A DNA stretch of 64,000 nucleotides. Origin: Dyella sp. SG609 (GTDB taxonomy: Bacteria; Pseudomonadota; Gammaproteobacteria; Xanthomonadales; Rhodanobacteraceae). The stretch's first letter is position 1, and each line of letters begins with the position of its first letter. The stretch is from positions 248,001-312,000 of the forward strand of contig NZ_JAAZQJ010000004.1 in NCBI RefSeq assembly GCF_012275375.1. The letters are read 5' to 3'. Below, one piece after another: positions 46,065 to 57,239 of the stretch. The position numbers and the translations under genes are program-made. Below the pieces are notes generated by a model. That model was not told the origin of the DNA. It did not search any database and saw only the letters and a list, made by a program, of their open reading frames with translations.

Positions 46065-46616
46065 ATGAGCGCGATCGGCAAGGGGATGTGGGCGGCCGTG
46101 GTACTGGCCGCGGGAATGGCTTCCATGGCGGCGCCGACCGCGCATGCCCAGTGGGACCAGGGTTCGATCGGCTGTTCCAGCAACGACGGGCGTTTCACCC
46201 GCTGCCGCACGCCGTGGCCGGCCTCGCAGCTGGCCCGGCAGCTGTCGGATACACGCTGCGTCTATGGCCAGACCTGGGGCAACGACCGCGGCAGCGTGTG
46301 GGTCGACCGCGGCTGCCGCGCCATCTTCGAACCGGCGCGCGGCGGTGGCTGGGGCGGCGGCTGGGGTGGCGACCGGCCCGGCTGGGGCGACGACCGCCCG
46401 GGCTGGGGCGACGATTCCGCCCAGGTGCGCTGCGACAGCAACGGCGGCCGCCGCCAGTACTGCCCGGTGGACCTGGGGCGCGGCGGCCGGGTCCGCCTGG
46501 TGCGCCGCCTGTCCGACTCGCCTTGCCGCGAAGGCGATACCTGGGGCTGGGATCGCCGCGGCGTGTGGGTGGACGACGGCTGCCGCGGCATCTTCCAGAT
46601 CGATCGCCGCTGGTAA
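46065..46616 (+). CDS. DUF3011-type secreted Cys-rich repeat protein
   Basis: 183 residues: a signal peptide ending TAHA-Q and two copies of a Cys-containing unit ([18 protein letters not shown]...[11 protein letters not shown] and [18 protein letters not shown]...[11 protein letters not shown]), joined by a Gly/Trp/Asp linker with [11 protein letters not shown]. It is predicted to be periplasmic or surface-associated; no function is known. The ATG at 46065 follows GGTGGA at 7 bp; an in-frame GTG lies at 46053. Confidence 0.75.
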   Translation: MSAIGKGMWAAVVLAAGMASMAAPTAHAQWDQGSIGCSSNDGRFTRCRTPWPASQLARQLSDTRCVYGQTWGNDRGSVWVDRGCRAIFEPARGGGWGGGWGGDRPGWGDDRPGWGDDSAQVRCDSNGGRRQYCPVDLGRGGRVRLVRRLSDSPCREGDTWGWDRRGVWVDDGCRGIFQIDRRW

Positions 46617-46750
46617 GTCCGCATGATCGAGGGCCGGGCTTCGCGCGAGCGGGGCCCGGCCCTTTCCTTTGGGCGCGCGGCCGGCCCTGCTACCATTCCC
46701 GGTCTTTTCCACGTCTCACGCCGCCCCGGGCGGCCCGGAGTTCCAAGCGC

Positions 46751-48520
<1,770 letters not shown>

Positions 48521-48640
48521 GCGCTTTCGCGGTCCCATGCTCTGATGTGTGATGACCGTGATGTGTGATGGGCGGGTCAGCGCCTCAGGGCTGATCCGTT
48601 CTATCGTTGCCTGGCTTTTTGCGGACCCGCGCTGTCGCCG

Positions 48641-49297
48641 ATGACCGATCACGTAATCCTGCTGCACGGCCTGTGGATGCGCGGCTTCGCGCTGCTGATG
48701 CTGCATCGCCGCCTGATGGAAGCGGGTTTTCGCGTGCATCGCTTCGACTACATGAGCGTGGCGGCCACGCAGGAACAGACCATCGGCCGCCTGCATGCGC
48801 GCATGCGCGAGGCGGCGCCGGAGGGCGGTGCGGTGCACCTGGTGGGCCACAGCCTGGGCGGCCTGCTGGCGCTGCGCGCCTGCCTGGACGATCGCGGCCT
48901 GCCGGAAGGGCGCATCGTCTGCCTCGGCTCCCCGCTCAAGGGCAGTGCGGCGGCGCGTGCGTTCGCCAACCTGGGCGGGCGCGGCGGCGGTGCCCTGCTG
49001 GGGCATAACCGTGCCCTGCTGGAAGACGGTTTCGACCAGTGGACCGGCGCGCGCGAAGTGGGCGTGATCGCCGGCCGCAGTCCGTTCGGCCTGGGCCACG
49101 TGCTGGGCCAGTTCGACGGCGAGCACGACGGCAGCGTGGCGGTGGACGAAACGCGCCTGCCCGGCATCGCCGACCACTGCGTGGTGGAAGCCAACCATAC
49201 GGGCCTGCTGTTTTCGGTGGAAACCGGACGCCTGATCGCCGGTTTCCTGCGCCAGGGCCATTTCGGCCGCGTCCCGGCGGATCGCGAACAGGCCTGA
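48641..49297 (+). CDS. Alpha/beta hydrolase (lipase/acyltransferase-like)
   Basis: 218 residues: ILLHGLWMRG (oxyanion region) near the N-terminus, nucleophile elbow LVGHSLGGLLALR, an Asp in EHDGSVAVDETR and a late His in VVEANHTGLLF. That gives a plausible Ser-Asp-His triad. No signal peptide is seen. Substrate unknown. It is inserted between aspS and yebC. Confidence 0.85.
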   Translation: MTDHVILLHGLWMRGFALLMLHRRLMEAGFRVHRFDYMSVAATQEQTIGRLHARMREAAPEGGAVHLVGHSLGGLLALRACLDDRGLPEGRIVCLGSPLKGSAAARAFANLGGRGGGALLGHNRALLEDGFDQWTGAREVGVIAGRSPFGLGHVLGQFDGEHDGSVAVDETRLPGIADHCVVEANHTGLLFSVETGRLIAGFLRQGHFGRVPADREQA

Positions 49298-49421
49298 GAA
49301 GCCGCGCCACGGCGCGCTTTGCGCGGTATCGCCGGGGGCACGGAAGCGGCCGCCTTGCCAGCGCGCCATGCGGAAGGGATAAAATTCGCCACTTTCCGCC
49401 CGCATCATCCAGGAACACGTC

Positions 49422-50162
49422 ATGGGTAGAGGCCCGTCCATCGAAGGTCGCAAGAATGCCGAAGACGCCAAGCGCGCCAAGGTGTTCACCAAGCTGATCC
49501 GCGAAATCACCATCGCCACGCGCGGCGGCGCGCCCGACCCGGCGGCCAATCCGCGCCTGCGCGCGGCGGTCGACAAGGCGCTGGCGGCGAACATGACCAA
49601 GGACACCATCGAGCGCGCGATCAAGCGCGGCTCCGGTGCCGAGGGCGGCGCGGACATGCACGAGGTGCGCTACGAAGGCTACGGCCCCGCCGGCACCGCG
49701 CTGATCGTCGACTGCGTCACCGACAACCAGACCCGCACCGTGGCCGACGTGCGTGCCGCGCTCAACAAGAACGGCGGCAACATGGGCACCACCAACTCGG
49801 TGGCGTTCCAGTTCACCCGCGTGGGCCAGGTGGTGGTGCACACCGGCGGCGACGCCGCGCTGGAAGCGAAGCTGGAAGAATCGGCGATCGAGAACAACGC
49901 CGAGGACATCGTGATCGAGAACGGCGTGGGCTACGTGCTGCTGGCCGCCGATCCGATCGCCGTCGAAGCCATGCGCAAGGCGCTGGCCGGCGCGGGTTTC
50001 GAGGTGGACAGCTCCGACGTGGTGATGCGCCCGAACGGCCCGCTGGTCACTCCATCCGGCGAAGCGCTGGAGCAGTTCGAGAAGCTGCTGGAGCGCTTGA
50101 ACGGCCTGGACGACGTCGACGAGGTCTATCACAACGCCGTGCTGCCGGCCGGGGATGCGTAA
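49422..50162 (+). CDS. yebC: YebC/PmpR-family protein
   Basis: 246 residues starting MGRGPSIEGRKNAEDAKRAK, with the family motif ITIATRGGAPDPAANPRLR. Members act as DNA-binding regulators (PmpR) and, as more recently shown, some relieve ribosome stalling at polyproline. Located just ahead of ruvC as in many gammaproteobacteria. Confidence 0.95.
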   Translation: MGRGPSIEGRKNAEDAKRAKVFTKLIREITIATRGGAPDPAANPRLRAAVDKALAANMTKDTIERAIKRGSGAEGGADMHEVRYEGYGPAGTALIVDCVTDNQTRTVADVRAALNKNGGNMGTTNSVAFQFTRVGQVVVHTGGDAALEAKLEESAIENNAEDIVIENGVGYVLLAADPIAVEAMRKALAGAGFEVDSSDVVMRPNGPLVTPSGEALEQFEKLLERLNGLDDVDEVYHNAVLPAGDA

Positions 50163-50210
50163 GGTCCGCTACGGACTTTACGCATTCACGCGATCCGTAA
50201 CGCCGCGGTC

Positions 50211-50729
50211 ATGACACGCATCATCGGCATCGACCCCGGCAGCCAGCGCACCGGCGTGGGCATCATCGACGTGGACGGCGGCGGCAAGCTCTCGCACGTA
50301 TTCCATGGCGCGCTGGCGGTGGCCGGCGAAGCCAGTTTTCCGCTGCGCCTGAAACGCATCTTTGACGAGCTGTGTGACATCATCGGCGAGCATCGTCCGG
50401 AGGAGTGCGGCATCGAACGCGTGTTCATGGCGCGCAACGCCGATTCGGCGCTGAAGCTTGGGCAGGCGAGGGGTGCCGCGATCTGCGCGGTGGTCAGCCG
50501 GGGAATCGCGGTGCACGAATATGCGGCGACGGAAGTGAAGCAGTCGGTGGTCGGCAGCGGCCGTGGCGACAAGACCCAGGTGCAACACATGATCGGCGTA
50601 TTGCTCGGCCTCAAGGGCCCCTTGCAGGCGGATGCCGCGGATGCGCTGGCCATCGCCGTCACCCACGCGCACACCCGCGCCAGCCTCGCCCGCGTCGGCA
50701 TTCCGCGCACCGCCTGGAGGCGCCGATGA
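50211..50729 (+). CDS. ruvC: Holliday junction resolvase RuvC
   Basis: 172 residues: acidic catalytic residues in [19 protein letters not shown] and [12 protein letters not shown]. It cuts Holliday junctions moved by RuvAB. Its stop overlaps the ruvA start by 4 bp. Confidence 0.97.
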   Translation: MTRIIGIDPGSQRTGVGIIDVDGGGKLSHVFHGALAVAGEASFPLRLKRIFDELCDIIGEHRPEECGIERVFMARNADSALKLGQARGAAICAVVSRGIAVHEYAATEVKQSVVGSGRGDKTQVQHMIGVLLGLKGPLQADAADALAIAVTHAHTRASLARVGIPRTAWRRR

Positions 50730-51322
50730 TCGGCCGCCTGCGCGGGGTGCTGGTGTCCAAGCAGCCGCCGTGGCTGCTGGTGGAAGTCGGCGGCGTCGGC
50801 TACGAGCTGGAAGCGCCGATGTCCACCATCTACGACCTGCCGCCCACCGGCAAGGAAGTGACCCTGCTCACCCACTATGCGGTGAAGGAGGACAGCGTCG
50901 CGCTGTACGGTTTCCTGCACGAGGCCGAGCGGGCGCTGTTCCGCAATCTGCAGAAGGTCAGCGGGATCGGCGCGAAGATCGCGCTGTCCGTGCTGTCCGG
51001 CGTTTCCACCAACGACTTCGCGCGCCTGGTGCAGGCCGGCGACGTGGTGGCGCTGACCAAGATCCCCGGCATCGGCAAGAAGACCGCCGAGCGCATGGTG
51101 GTGGAGCTGCGCGACCGCGTGGACGGCCTGGCGGTGAGCCTGCCCGGCACCGCCGGCAAGGGCGCGGCGCCGCTGGATCCCGCCGGCGAGGCCACCGTGG
51201 CCTTGCAGCAGCTCGGCTACAAACCCGCCGAAGTCACGCGGCTGGTGCAGAAGGTCGCCGCCGACGGCGACAACGCCGAAGCCATCATCCGCAAGGCGCT
51301 GCGCGCCGCATTAGGAGCTTGA
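50726..51322 (+). CDS. ruvA: Holliday junction branch migration protein RuvA
   Basis: 198 residues: OB-fold [10 protein letters not shown]..., two helix-hairpin-helix motifs ([26 protein letters not shown]) and the C-terminal RuvB-binding domain ([16 protein letters not shown]). It binds junction DNA and loads RuvB. ruvB is not adjacent: kup lies between. Confidence 0.97.
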   Translation: MIGRLRGVLVSKQPPWLLVEVGGVGYELEAPMSTIYDLPPTGKEVTLLTHYAVKEDSVALYGFLHEAERALFRNLQKVSGIGAKIALSVLSGVSTNDFARLVQAGDVVALTKIPGIGKKTAERMVVELRDRVDGLAVSLPGTAGKGAAPLDPAGEATVALQQLGYKPAEVTRLVQKVAADGDNAEAIIRKALRAALGA

Positions 51323-51326
51323 GCCC

Positions 51327-53228
51327 GTGAGCCAGGACAACCTTCACGGCGCCGACGCCGACACCAAGCGGCGCCTCGCTGCGCTCGCGCTGGGCGCGAT
51401 CGGCGTGGTGTACGGCGACATCGGCACCAGCCCGCTGTACACGCTGCAGACCACGCTCAGCCACGACGGCATGAAGCCCACGCCCGAAAGCATCTTCGGC
51501 GTGCTGTCGCTGATCTTCTGGGCGCAGATCATCGTGGTCTCGCTGAAGTACGTGGTCTTCATCATGCGCGCGGACAACAAGGGCGAGGGCGGCATCATGG
51601 CCCTGCTCGCGCTGGCCCTGCGCAGCTCGCGCGGCGATGCGCGCATGCGCTGGATCCTGGCCATCCTGGGCATCTTCGGCGCGGCGCTGTTCTACGGCGA
51701 TGGCGTGATCACCCCGGCGATTTCGGTGCTGTCGGCGGTCGAGGGTATGAAGGTGGCCGTGCCGGACCTGCCGCACTGGGTGGTGCCGGTGACCTCGGTG
51801 GTGATCCTGTTCTTCCTGTTCGCGCTGCAGCGCCACGGCACCGAGCGCGTGGGCAAGCTGTTCGGGCCGGTGATGGTGATCTGGTTCATCGTGATCGCCG
51901 GGCTGGGCGTGCAGATGATCGCGCTCAATCCGCACGTGCTGCTGGCGCTGAACCCGATGTACGGCGTGAAGTTCTTCATGAGCCACGGCATGCAGGCCTT
52001 CATCGCCCTGGGCGGCGTGGTGCTGGCGCTGACCGGCGCCGAGGCGCTGTACGCCGACATGGGCCACTTCGGCAAGAAGCCGATCCGCATGGCCTGGTTC
52101 GGCTTCGTGCTGCCGGCCCTGGTGCTGAACTACTTCGGCCAGGGCGCGCTGCTGCTCAACCATCCGGAAGCCATCGACAACCCGTTCTTCAAGCTGGTGC
52201 CCAAGGTCATGCTGTATCCGATGATCGGCCTGGCCACCATCGCCACCGTCATCGCCTCGCAGGCGGTGATTTCCGGCGCGTTCTCGATGACCCGCGAGGC
52301 GATGTCGCTGGGTTATTCGATGCGCATGCCGATCGTGCACACCTCGCGCGAGATGTCCGGCCAGATCTTCGTGCCCTGGGTGAACACCTTCCTGCTGGTG
52401 ATGGTGCTGATCGCGGTGCTGGGCTTCCGCAGCTCGGAGAACCTGAGCGCCGCCTACGGCATCGCCGTGACCGGCACCATGACGGTGACCACCATCCTGG
52501 CCCTGGTGGTGGCGCGCTATCAGTGGCACTGGAGCCGGCTGACGGTGATCCTGGCCGGCGTGCTGCTGCTCACCATCGACCTGTCGTTCCTGAGCGCCAA
52601 CGTGATCAAGATCGAGTACGGCGGCTGGTTCCCGCTGGTGCTGGGCGTGGCGGTGTTCGTGGTGATGACCACCTGGCGCCGCGGCCGCGAGCTGGTGGTG
52701 CGCGAGATCAAGCAGTCGGGCCTGGCGCTGGAGCCCTTCATCGAGAACGTGGGCGAGCATCCGCCGCTGCGCGTGCCGGGCACGGCGGTGTTCCTCACCG
52801 CCAACCAGCACGCGGTGCCGCATGCGCTGCTGCACAACCTCAAGCACAACAAGGTGCTGCACGAGCGCAACGTGCTGCTGACGGTGGAAATGCTGGAAAC
52901 GCCGGTGGCCGAGTACGACGAGCGCGTGCAGCTCACCCCGCTGGGCGGCAACTTCTACGGCCTGGGGCTGCGCTTCGGCTTCGCCGAGGACCCGAACATC
53001 CCGCAGGCGCTGCTGCGCTGCTCCAAGGTGGGCCTGCCGTTCGACATGATGGACACCACCTTCTTCCTGTCGCGCGAAACCATCATCGCCGACGAGCGCC
53101 GCCCCGGCATGGCGCTGTGGCGCGACAAGCTGTTCGCCTTCATGGCCCGCAACGCGCTGCCGGCCACGGCGTTCTTCCAGATCCCGGGCAACCGGCTGAT
53201 CGAGCTGGGCGCGCAGGTCGAGATCTGA
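51327..53228 (+). CDS. kup: Low-affinity potassium uptake protein Kup
   Basis: 633 residues: about 12 membrane helices in residues 20-440, with the opening signature GAIGVVYGDIGTSPLYTL and FYGDGVITPAISVLSAVEG, and a C-terminal cytoplasmic domain of about 180 residues. KUP proteins import K+ with protons. The start is GTG, 4 bp after the ruvA stop. It splits ruvA from ruvB and is followed by a REP. Confidence 0.96.
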   Translation: MSQDNLHGADADTKRRLAALALGAIGVVYGDIGTSPLYTLQTTLSHDGMKPTPESIFGVLSLIFWAQIIVVSLKYVVFIMRADNKGEGGIMALLALALRSSRGDARMRWILAILGIFGAALFYGDGVITPAISVLSAVEGMKVAVPDLPHWVVPVTSVVILFFLFALQRHGTERVGKLFGPVMVIWFIVIAGLGVQMIALNPHVLLALNPMYGVKFFMSHGMQAFIALGGVVLALTGAEALYADMGHFGKKPIRMAWFGFVLPALVLNYFGQGALLLNHPEAIDNPFFKLVPKVMLYPMIGLATIATVIASQAVISGAFSMTREAMSLGYSMRMPIVHTSREMSGQIFVPWVNTFLLVMVLIAVLGFRSSENLSAAYGIAVTGTMTVTTILALVVARYQWHWSRLTVILAGVLLLTIDLSFLSANVIKIEYGGWFPLVLGVAVFVVMTTWRRGRELVVREIKQSGLALEPFIENVGEHPPLRVPGTAVFLTANQHAVPHALLHNLKHNKVLHERNVLLTVEMLETPVAEYDERVQLTPLGGNFYGLGLRFGFAEDPNIPQALLRCSKVGLPFDMMDTTFFLSRETIIADERRPGMALWRDKLFAFMARNALPATAFFQIPGNRLIELGAQVEI

Positions 53229-53241
53229 GCCCCGTCTCGGC

Positions 53242-53328
53242 GTAGGTTGGGGTGAGCCGCAGGCGAACCCCAACGGACCTCGCCCGATGGCCGTTCTGTT
53301 GGGGTTCGCTGCGCTCACCCCAACCTAC
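53242..53328. repeat. Two-arm REP palindrome, copy 5 (mixed arm types)
   Basis: The left arm (53242-53274) is long-core and the right arm (53298-53328) short-core, the opposite mix to copy 1. It lies between kup and ruvB, both on the plus strand. Confidence 0.9.
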
Positions 53329-53388
53329 GTCCGGTAGAATGCCCGGCGAATCGCGCATGCCGCCTGTTCCCGGACCTATTCCAACCCC

Positions 53389-54435
53389 ATGGCCGATCAC
53401 CGCATCATCACGTCCGCCGCCCAGCTGGACGACGAGGCCCTGGAGGCTTCGATCCGCCCCAAGCGGCTGGCGGAATACCTCGGCCAGCAGGCGGTGCGCG
53501 AACAGCTTTCCATCTATATCGAAGCGGCGCGCAAGCGCGGCGGCGCGCTGGACCACGTGCTGATCTTCGGGCCGCCGGGCCTGGGCAAGACCACCTTGTC
53601 GCACGTGATTGCCAACGAGCTGGGCGTCAACGTGCGCTCCACCTCCGGCCCGGTGCTGGAGCGCGCCGGCGACCTGGCCGCGCTGCTGACCAACCTGGAA
53701 CCGCACGACGTGCTGTTCGTCGACGAGATCCATCGCCTGTCCCCCGTGGTGGAGGAAGTGCTGTATCCGGCGATGGAAGACTTCCAGATCGACATCATGA
53801 TCGGCGAAGGCCCCGCGGCCCGCTCGATCAAGCTGGACCTGCCCCCGTTCACCCTGATCGGCGCCACCACCCGCGCCGGCCTGCTCACCGCGCCGCTGCG
53901 CGACCGCTTCGGCATCGTGCAGCGGCTGGAGTTCTATTCGCCGGACGAGCTCACCGCGATCGTGCGCCGCTCGGCGCGCATCATGGGCATTCCCTGTGAG
54001 CTGGAAGGCGCGCAGGAAATCGCGCGCCGCTCGCGCGGTACCCCGCGCATCGCCAACCGCCTGCTGCGCCGCGTGCGCGACTATGCCGAAGTGCGCGCGG
54101 GCGGCCAGATCACCTGCGCCGCGGCCCAGGCCGCGATGGACATGCTCAAGGTGGACGCCGAGGGCTTCGACGAACTGGACCGGCGCCTGCTGGCCACCAT
54201 CGTCGAGAACTTCGACGGCGGCCCGGTCGGGGTGGAGTCCCTGGCCGCCGCGCTCAGCGAGGACCGCGGCACCCTGGAGGACGTGGTCGAGCCGTATCTG
54301 ATCCAGCAGGGCTTCCTGGTGCGTACCGCGCGCGGCCGCATGGCCAGCGCCAAGGCCTGGCGCCACCTGGGCCTGACCCCGCCGCCGCGCCAGCCGCAGG
54401 CCGCCGACCTGTTCACGGGCGATACCGATGTCTGA
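53389..54435 (+). CDS. ruvB: Holliday junction ATPase RuvB
   Basis: 348 residues: [11 protein letters not shown], Walker [12 protein letters not shown], Walker [10 protein letters not shown], sensor GATTRAGLL, and a C-terminal winged helix. The ring motor for branch migration. The 3' end overlaps ybgC by 8 bp. Because kup and a REP precede it, it probably has its own promoter in 53329-53388. Confidence 0.98.
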   Translation: MADHRIITSAAQLDDEALEASIRPKRLAEYLGQQAVREQLSIYIEAARKRGGALDHVLIFGPPGLGKTTLSHVIANELGVNVRSTSGPVLERAGDLAALLTNLEPHDVLFVDEIHRLSPVVEEVLYPAMEDFQIDIMIGEGPAARSIKLDLPPFTLIGATTRAGLLTAPLRDRFGIVQRLEFYSPDELTAIVRRSARIMGIPCELEGAQEIARRSRGTPRIANRLLRRVRDYAEVRAGGQITCAAAQAAMDMLKVDAEGFDELDRRLLATIVENFDGGPVGVESLAAALSEDRGTLEDVVEPYLIQQGFLVRTARGRMASAKAWRHLGLTPPPRQPQAADLFTGDTDV

Positions 54436-54862
54436 CGCCGCGCCGGCCTTCGACCCGGGCAGCTTCCGCTGGCCGGTCCGCATCTATTGGGAAGACACCG
54501 ACGCCGGCGGCGTGGTGTACCACGCCAGCTACCTGCGCTTCCTGGAGCGCGCCCGCACCGAATGGCTGCGCGGGCAGGGCGTGGACCAGTCGGCGGTGCG
54601 GGCGGCCACCGGCCTGGCCTTTCTGGTGCGCGACCTGCACATCGAGTTCCTCAAGGCCGCCGTGCTGGACGATGAACTGAGCGTAACGGTCGAAGTCAAA
54701 GAACGGCGCGCTGCCAGTATCCTGTTCGGCCAGACGATCAGCCGGGCAGATGGCACCACGCTGATCCGCGCGCAGGTGCGCGTGGCATGCGTGGACCTGG
54801 AACGCATGCGCCCGGCCCAGATCCCCGCCGGCCTGATCCCCGGCCTACCCCCAATCAAGTAA
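54428..54862 (+). CDS. ybgC: Acyl-CoA thioesterase YbgC (Tol-Pal associated)
   Basis: 144 residues of a hot-dog fold: active-site region [17 protein letters not shown]. It hydrolyses acyl-CoA and is linked with phospholipid synthesis. It precedes tolQ by 24 bp, the standard first gene of the tol-pal cluster. Confidence 0.95.
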   Translation: MSDAAPAFDPGSFRWPVRIYWEDTDAGGVVYHASYLRFLERARTEWLRGQGVDQSAVRAATGLAFLVRDLHIEFLKAAVLDDELSVTVEVKERRAASILFGQTISRADGTTLIRAQVRVACVDLERMRPAQIPAGLIPGLPPIK

Positions 54863-54886
54863 CCCGCGGCGGAGAACGCTCAAGCA

Positions 54887-55576
54887 ATGAACGGTGGATT
54901 GAACATTTTCAAGCTCGTCGCGGAAGCGAGCATCCTGGTGCAGGCCGTGATGCTGGTGCTGCTGGTGTTCTCCTTCCTGTCGTGGGTGATCATCATCCGC
55001 AAGCACCAGCAGCTGAAGTCCGCGATGGACGAGGCGGAGAGCTTCGAGGAGCGCTTCTGGTCCGGCGCCGACCTGGCCCAGCTGTTCCGCGAGGTGAGCG
55101 GGCGCGGCGCCGGCAACAACGGCGGCCTGGAGACGGTATTCGAGTCGGGCTTCCGCGAATTCGCCCGCCAGCGCCAGCGCCGCACGCACGACCTGCGCAT
55201 CGTCATCGAGGGCACCGAGCGCGCCATGCGCGTGGCCGGCACCCGCGAGATCGGCCGCCTGGAACGCAACCTGGAGTTCCTCGCCAACGTCGGTTCGATC
55301 AGCCCCTACGTCGGCCTGTTCGGCACCGTCATCGGCATCATGGGCGCATTCCAGGGCCTGGGCGAGATGAAGGACGTGACCATCGCCGTGGTCGCGCCGC
55401 ACATCTCCGAGGCGCTGATCGCCACCGCCATGGGCCTGTTCGCCGCCATTCCGGCGGTGTGGGCCTACAACCGCTACGCCAACAAGGTCGATCGGGTGGC
55501 GTCGCGCTACGAGGTGTTCCAGGAGGAGTTCTCCTCCGTCCTGCAGCGCCAGATCCAGACCGACGACGCGGCCTGA
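54887..55576 (+). CDS. tolQ: Tol-Pal system proton channel subunit TolQ
   Basis: 229 residues with three membrane helices (about 15-38, 135-160, 170-195) and the signature NVGSISPYVGLFGTVIGIM. With TolR it uses the proton gradient to drive TolA. The next gene, tolR, starts 283 bp later because of an inserted repeat element; elsewhere the two are usually nearly adjacent. Confidence 0.97.
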   Translation: MNGGLNIFKLVAEASILVQAVMLVLLVFSFLSWVIIIRKHQQLKSAMDEAESFEERFWSGADLAQLFREVSGRGAGNNGGLETVFESGFREFARQRQRRTHDLRIVIEGTERAMRVAGTREIGRLERNLEFLANVGSISPYVGLFGTVIGIMGAFQGLGEMKDVTIAVVAPHISEALIATAMGLFAAIPAVWAYNRYANKVDRVASRYEVFQEEFSSVLQRQIQTDDAA

Positions 55577-55580
55577 GCTG

Positions 55581-55847
55581 AGAGCCTGTTCATGGTCTTC
55601 CCGTACCCCGCGTTGCCGTTGAGTGGCTGTCAGGTGGTAGTGCGCGGCGCCGGCCTGGCTGGCTGCCAGGCCAAGCCGCGTGCTGCCGCATGGCGGCCAC
55701 TCAACGGCAACCCTTCGCGCCGGGTCGGTTTGCCCGCATGGCGGCGTCATCGCTCAGCCGTGTACGGACGTACACTCCTTCACTCTTCCTTGCCCTGCGC
55801 GCAAACCGATCCCGGCGCGGGGCACGGGAAGACCATGAACAGGCTCT
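55581..55847. mobile_element. MITE-like palindromic element between tolQ and tolR
   Basis: 32-bp terminal inverted repeats, 55581-55612 and 55816-55847, starting AGAGCCTGTTCATGG and differing at one base. An inner 16-bp perfect inverted pair lies at 55612-55627 and 55696-55711 (GTTGCCGTTGAGTGGC), and GTGTACG-ga-CGTACAC at 55760-55775. No transposase is encoded. Size (267 bp), long termini and interruption of a conserved operon fit a miniature inverted-repeat transposable element. No other copy is in this window. Confidence 0.75.
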
Positions 55848-55859
55848 AAGGGCTTCCTC

Positions 55860-56306
55860 ATGCGTAGTTCCGCGCGCCACAAGCGCTTCAAGCTCAAGTC
55901 CGAGATCAACGTCGTGCCGTACATCGACGTGATGCTCGTGCTGCTGATCATCTTCATGGTGACCGCGCCGATGATGAATCTCGGCGTGGACATCCAGCTG
56001 CCGCAGACCCAGGCCAAGTCGCTGCAGGACAAGAAGGACCCGGTGGTGGTCTCGGTCGACGAGAGCGGCCAGATCTATCTCAGCTCGCAGGGCTCCAAGC
56101 GCGAGCCGGTCAGCGCCGAGGAGTTCAAGGTCAAGATCACCGCGTTCCAGAAGGAAAACCCCGACCTGCAGGTGCTGGTGGCCGGCGACGAGCGGGCCAA
56201 TTACGGCAAGGTCTATCTGATCCTGCCGGTGCTGCAGGAAGCGGGCGTGTCGAAGATCGGCCTGATGAGCCAGCCCGAGTCGAGCGGGAAGCATGGACGA
56301 CCGTAA
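55860..56306 (+). CDS. tolR: Tol-Pal system protein TolR
   Basis: 148 residues: one membrane helix containing the conserved Asp (VVPYIDVMLVLLIIFMVTAP) and a periplasmic domain. Works with TolQ and TolA. The start at 55860 is 12 bp after the MITE end. Overlaps tolA by 14 bp. Confidence 0.96.
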   Translation: MRSSARHKRFKLKSEINVVPYIDVMLVLLIIFMVTAPMMNLGVDIQLPQTQAKSLQDKKDPVVVSVDESGQIYLSSQGSKREPVSAEEFKVKITAFQKENPDLQVLVAGDERANYGKVYLILPVLQEAGVSKIGLMSQPESSGKHGRP

Positions 56307-57231
56307 AGGCACGCCCAAGGCGGTCGTTCTTTCCGCCATCCTGCATCTGGGCCTGGTGGGCTTTCTGGCCCTCGCCATCGTGCCCTGCTCGTTCTACGAA
56401 GAAGTGTTCGAGACCCTGCATCTGCCGCCCAGCCTCAACCTGCTGGCCTGCCCGAAGCCGATCGCGCTGCCGGGCCAGATCATCGAAGCCACCCTGATCG
56501 GCCCCACCGGCGCACCGCCGCCGAAGGCCACCAAGGCCAAGCCGATCCCGGACACCACGCCGCCGCCGCCCACGGTGACGCCGCCGACTCCGCCGCAGGA
56601 AGCCCCGGTGGTGAAGACCTTGCCGCCGCCGCCCGAGCGTCCGGACATCAAGGACCAGGAAAAAGTGGTGGCCGACGCCCTGCAGAAGGCCGAGGACGCC
56701 AAGCGCGAACAGGAAGAGCGCCAGCGCCAGCGGCAGGCCGAGCTGGACGCCCAGGCGGCCAAGCAGAAGGAAGAAAAGAAGAAGCTGGACGACCTGTTCG
56801 CCCAGATGGACAAGGCCGACCAGGCGCGCCAGAAGCTGGAAAACAAGGCTAAGCAGGCCAAGCAGCAGCTGGAAGACATCAAGGACGCCAAGGACAACGG
56901 CCAGGCCGACCTGCCTCGCGCCGACCAGCGCCAGACCGGCCAGAACGGCCCGGACAACAGCCTGCTGGCCCAGTATCAAGCCGCGATTCAGAACGCCGTC
57001 ACTCAGAATTGGCTCCGCCCGGATAACATGCCGAACGCTCCGTGCGTCGTGCACATCGTGCAATTGCCCGGCGGCGACGTGATGAGTGCCAAAGTCGATG
57101 CCTCCTGTCCTTACGACGAGGCCGGCAAGCGCTCCATCGAGAACGCCGTCCTTCGCGCCCAGCCCCTGCCTTACAAGGGGTTCGAGAGCGTGTTCAAACG
57201 CAATATCGACTTCACTTTCAGGCCGCAGTGA
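56293..57231 (+). CDS. tolA: Tol-Pal system protein TolA
   Basis: 312 residues: N-terminal membrane helix (about 10-32), a Pro-rich segment (about 75-115), a long Lys/Glu/Gln coiled helix (about 120-210) and a C-terminal TonB-like domain ending FTFRPQ. It spans the periplasm to link TolQR with TolB and Pal. A GTGA overlap with tolB is present. Confidence 0.94.
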   Translation: MDDRKGTPKAVVLSAILHLGLVGFLALAIVPCSFYEEVFETLHLPPSLNLLACPKPIALPGQIIEATLIGPTGAPPPKATKAKPIPDTTPPPPTVTPPTPPQEAPVVKTLPPPPERPDIKDQEKVVADALQKAEDAKREQEERQRQRQAELDAQAAKQKEEKKKLDDLFAQMDKADQARQKLENKAKQAKQQLEDIKDAKDNGQADLPRADQRQTGQNGPDNSLLAQYQAAIQNAVTQNWLRPDNMPNAPCVVHIVQLPGGDVMSAKVDASCPYDEAGKRSIENAVLRAQPLPYKGFESVFKRNIDFTFRPQ

Positions 57232-57239
57232 CCAAGCCC

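Noticed and set aside
48543..48570. Direct repeat of GATGTGTGATG after aspS
   Set aside because: Only two units of 11 bases in a short gap with no associated feature; too little to interpret.
55592..55849. A plus-strand ORF of 85 codons filling the tolQ-tolR gap
   Set aside because: It lies entirely within the inverted-repeat element, has no ribosome site and its product has no recognisable feature.
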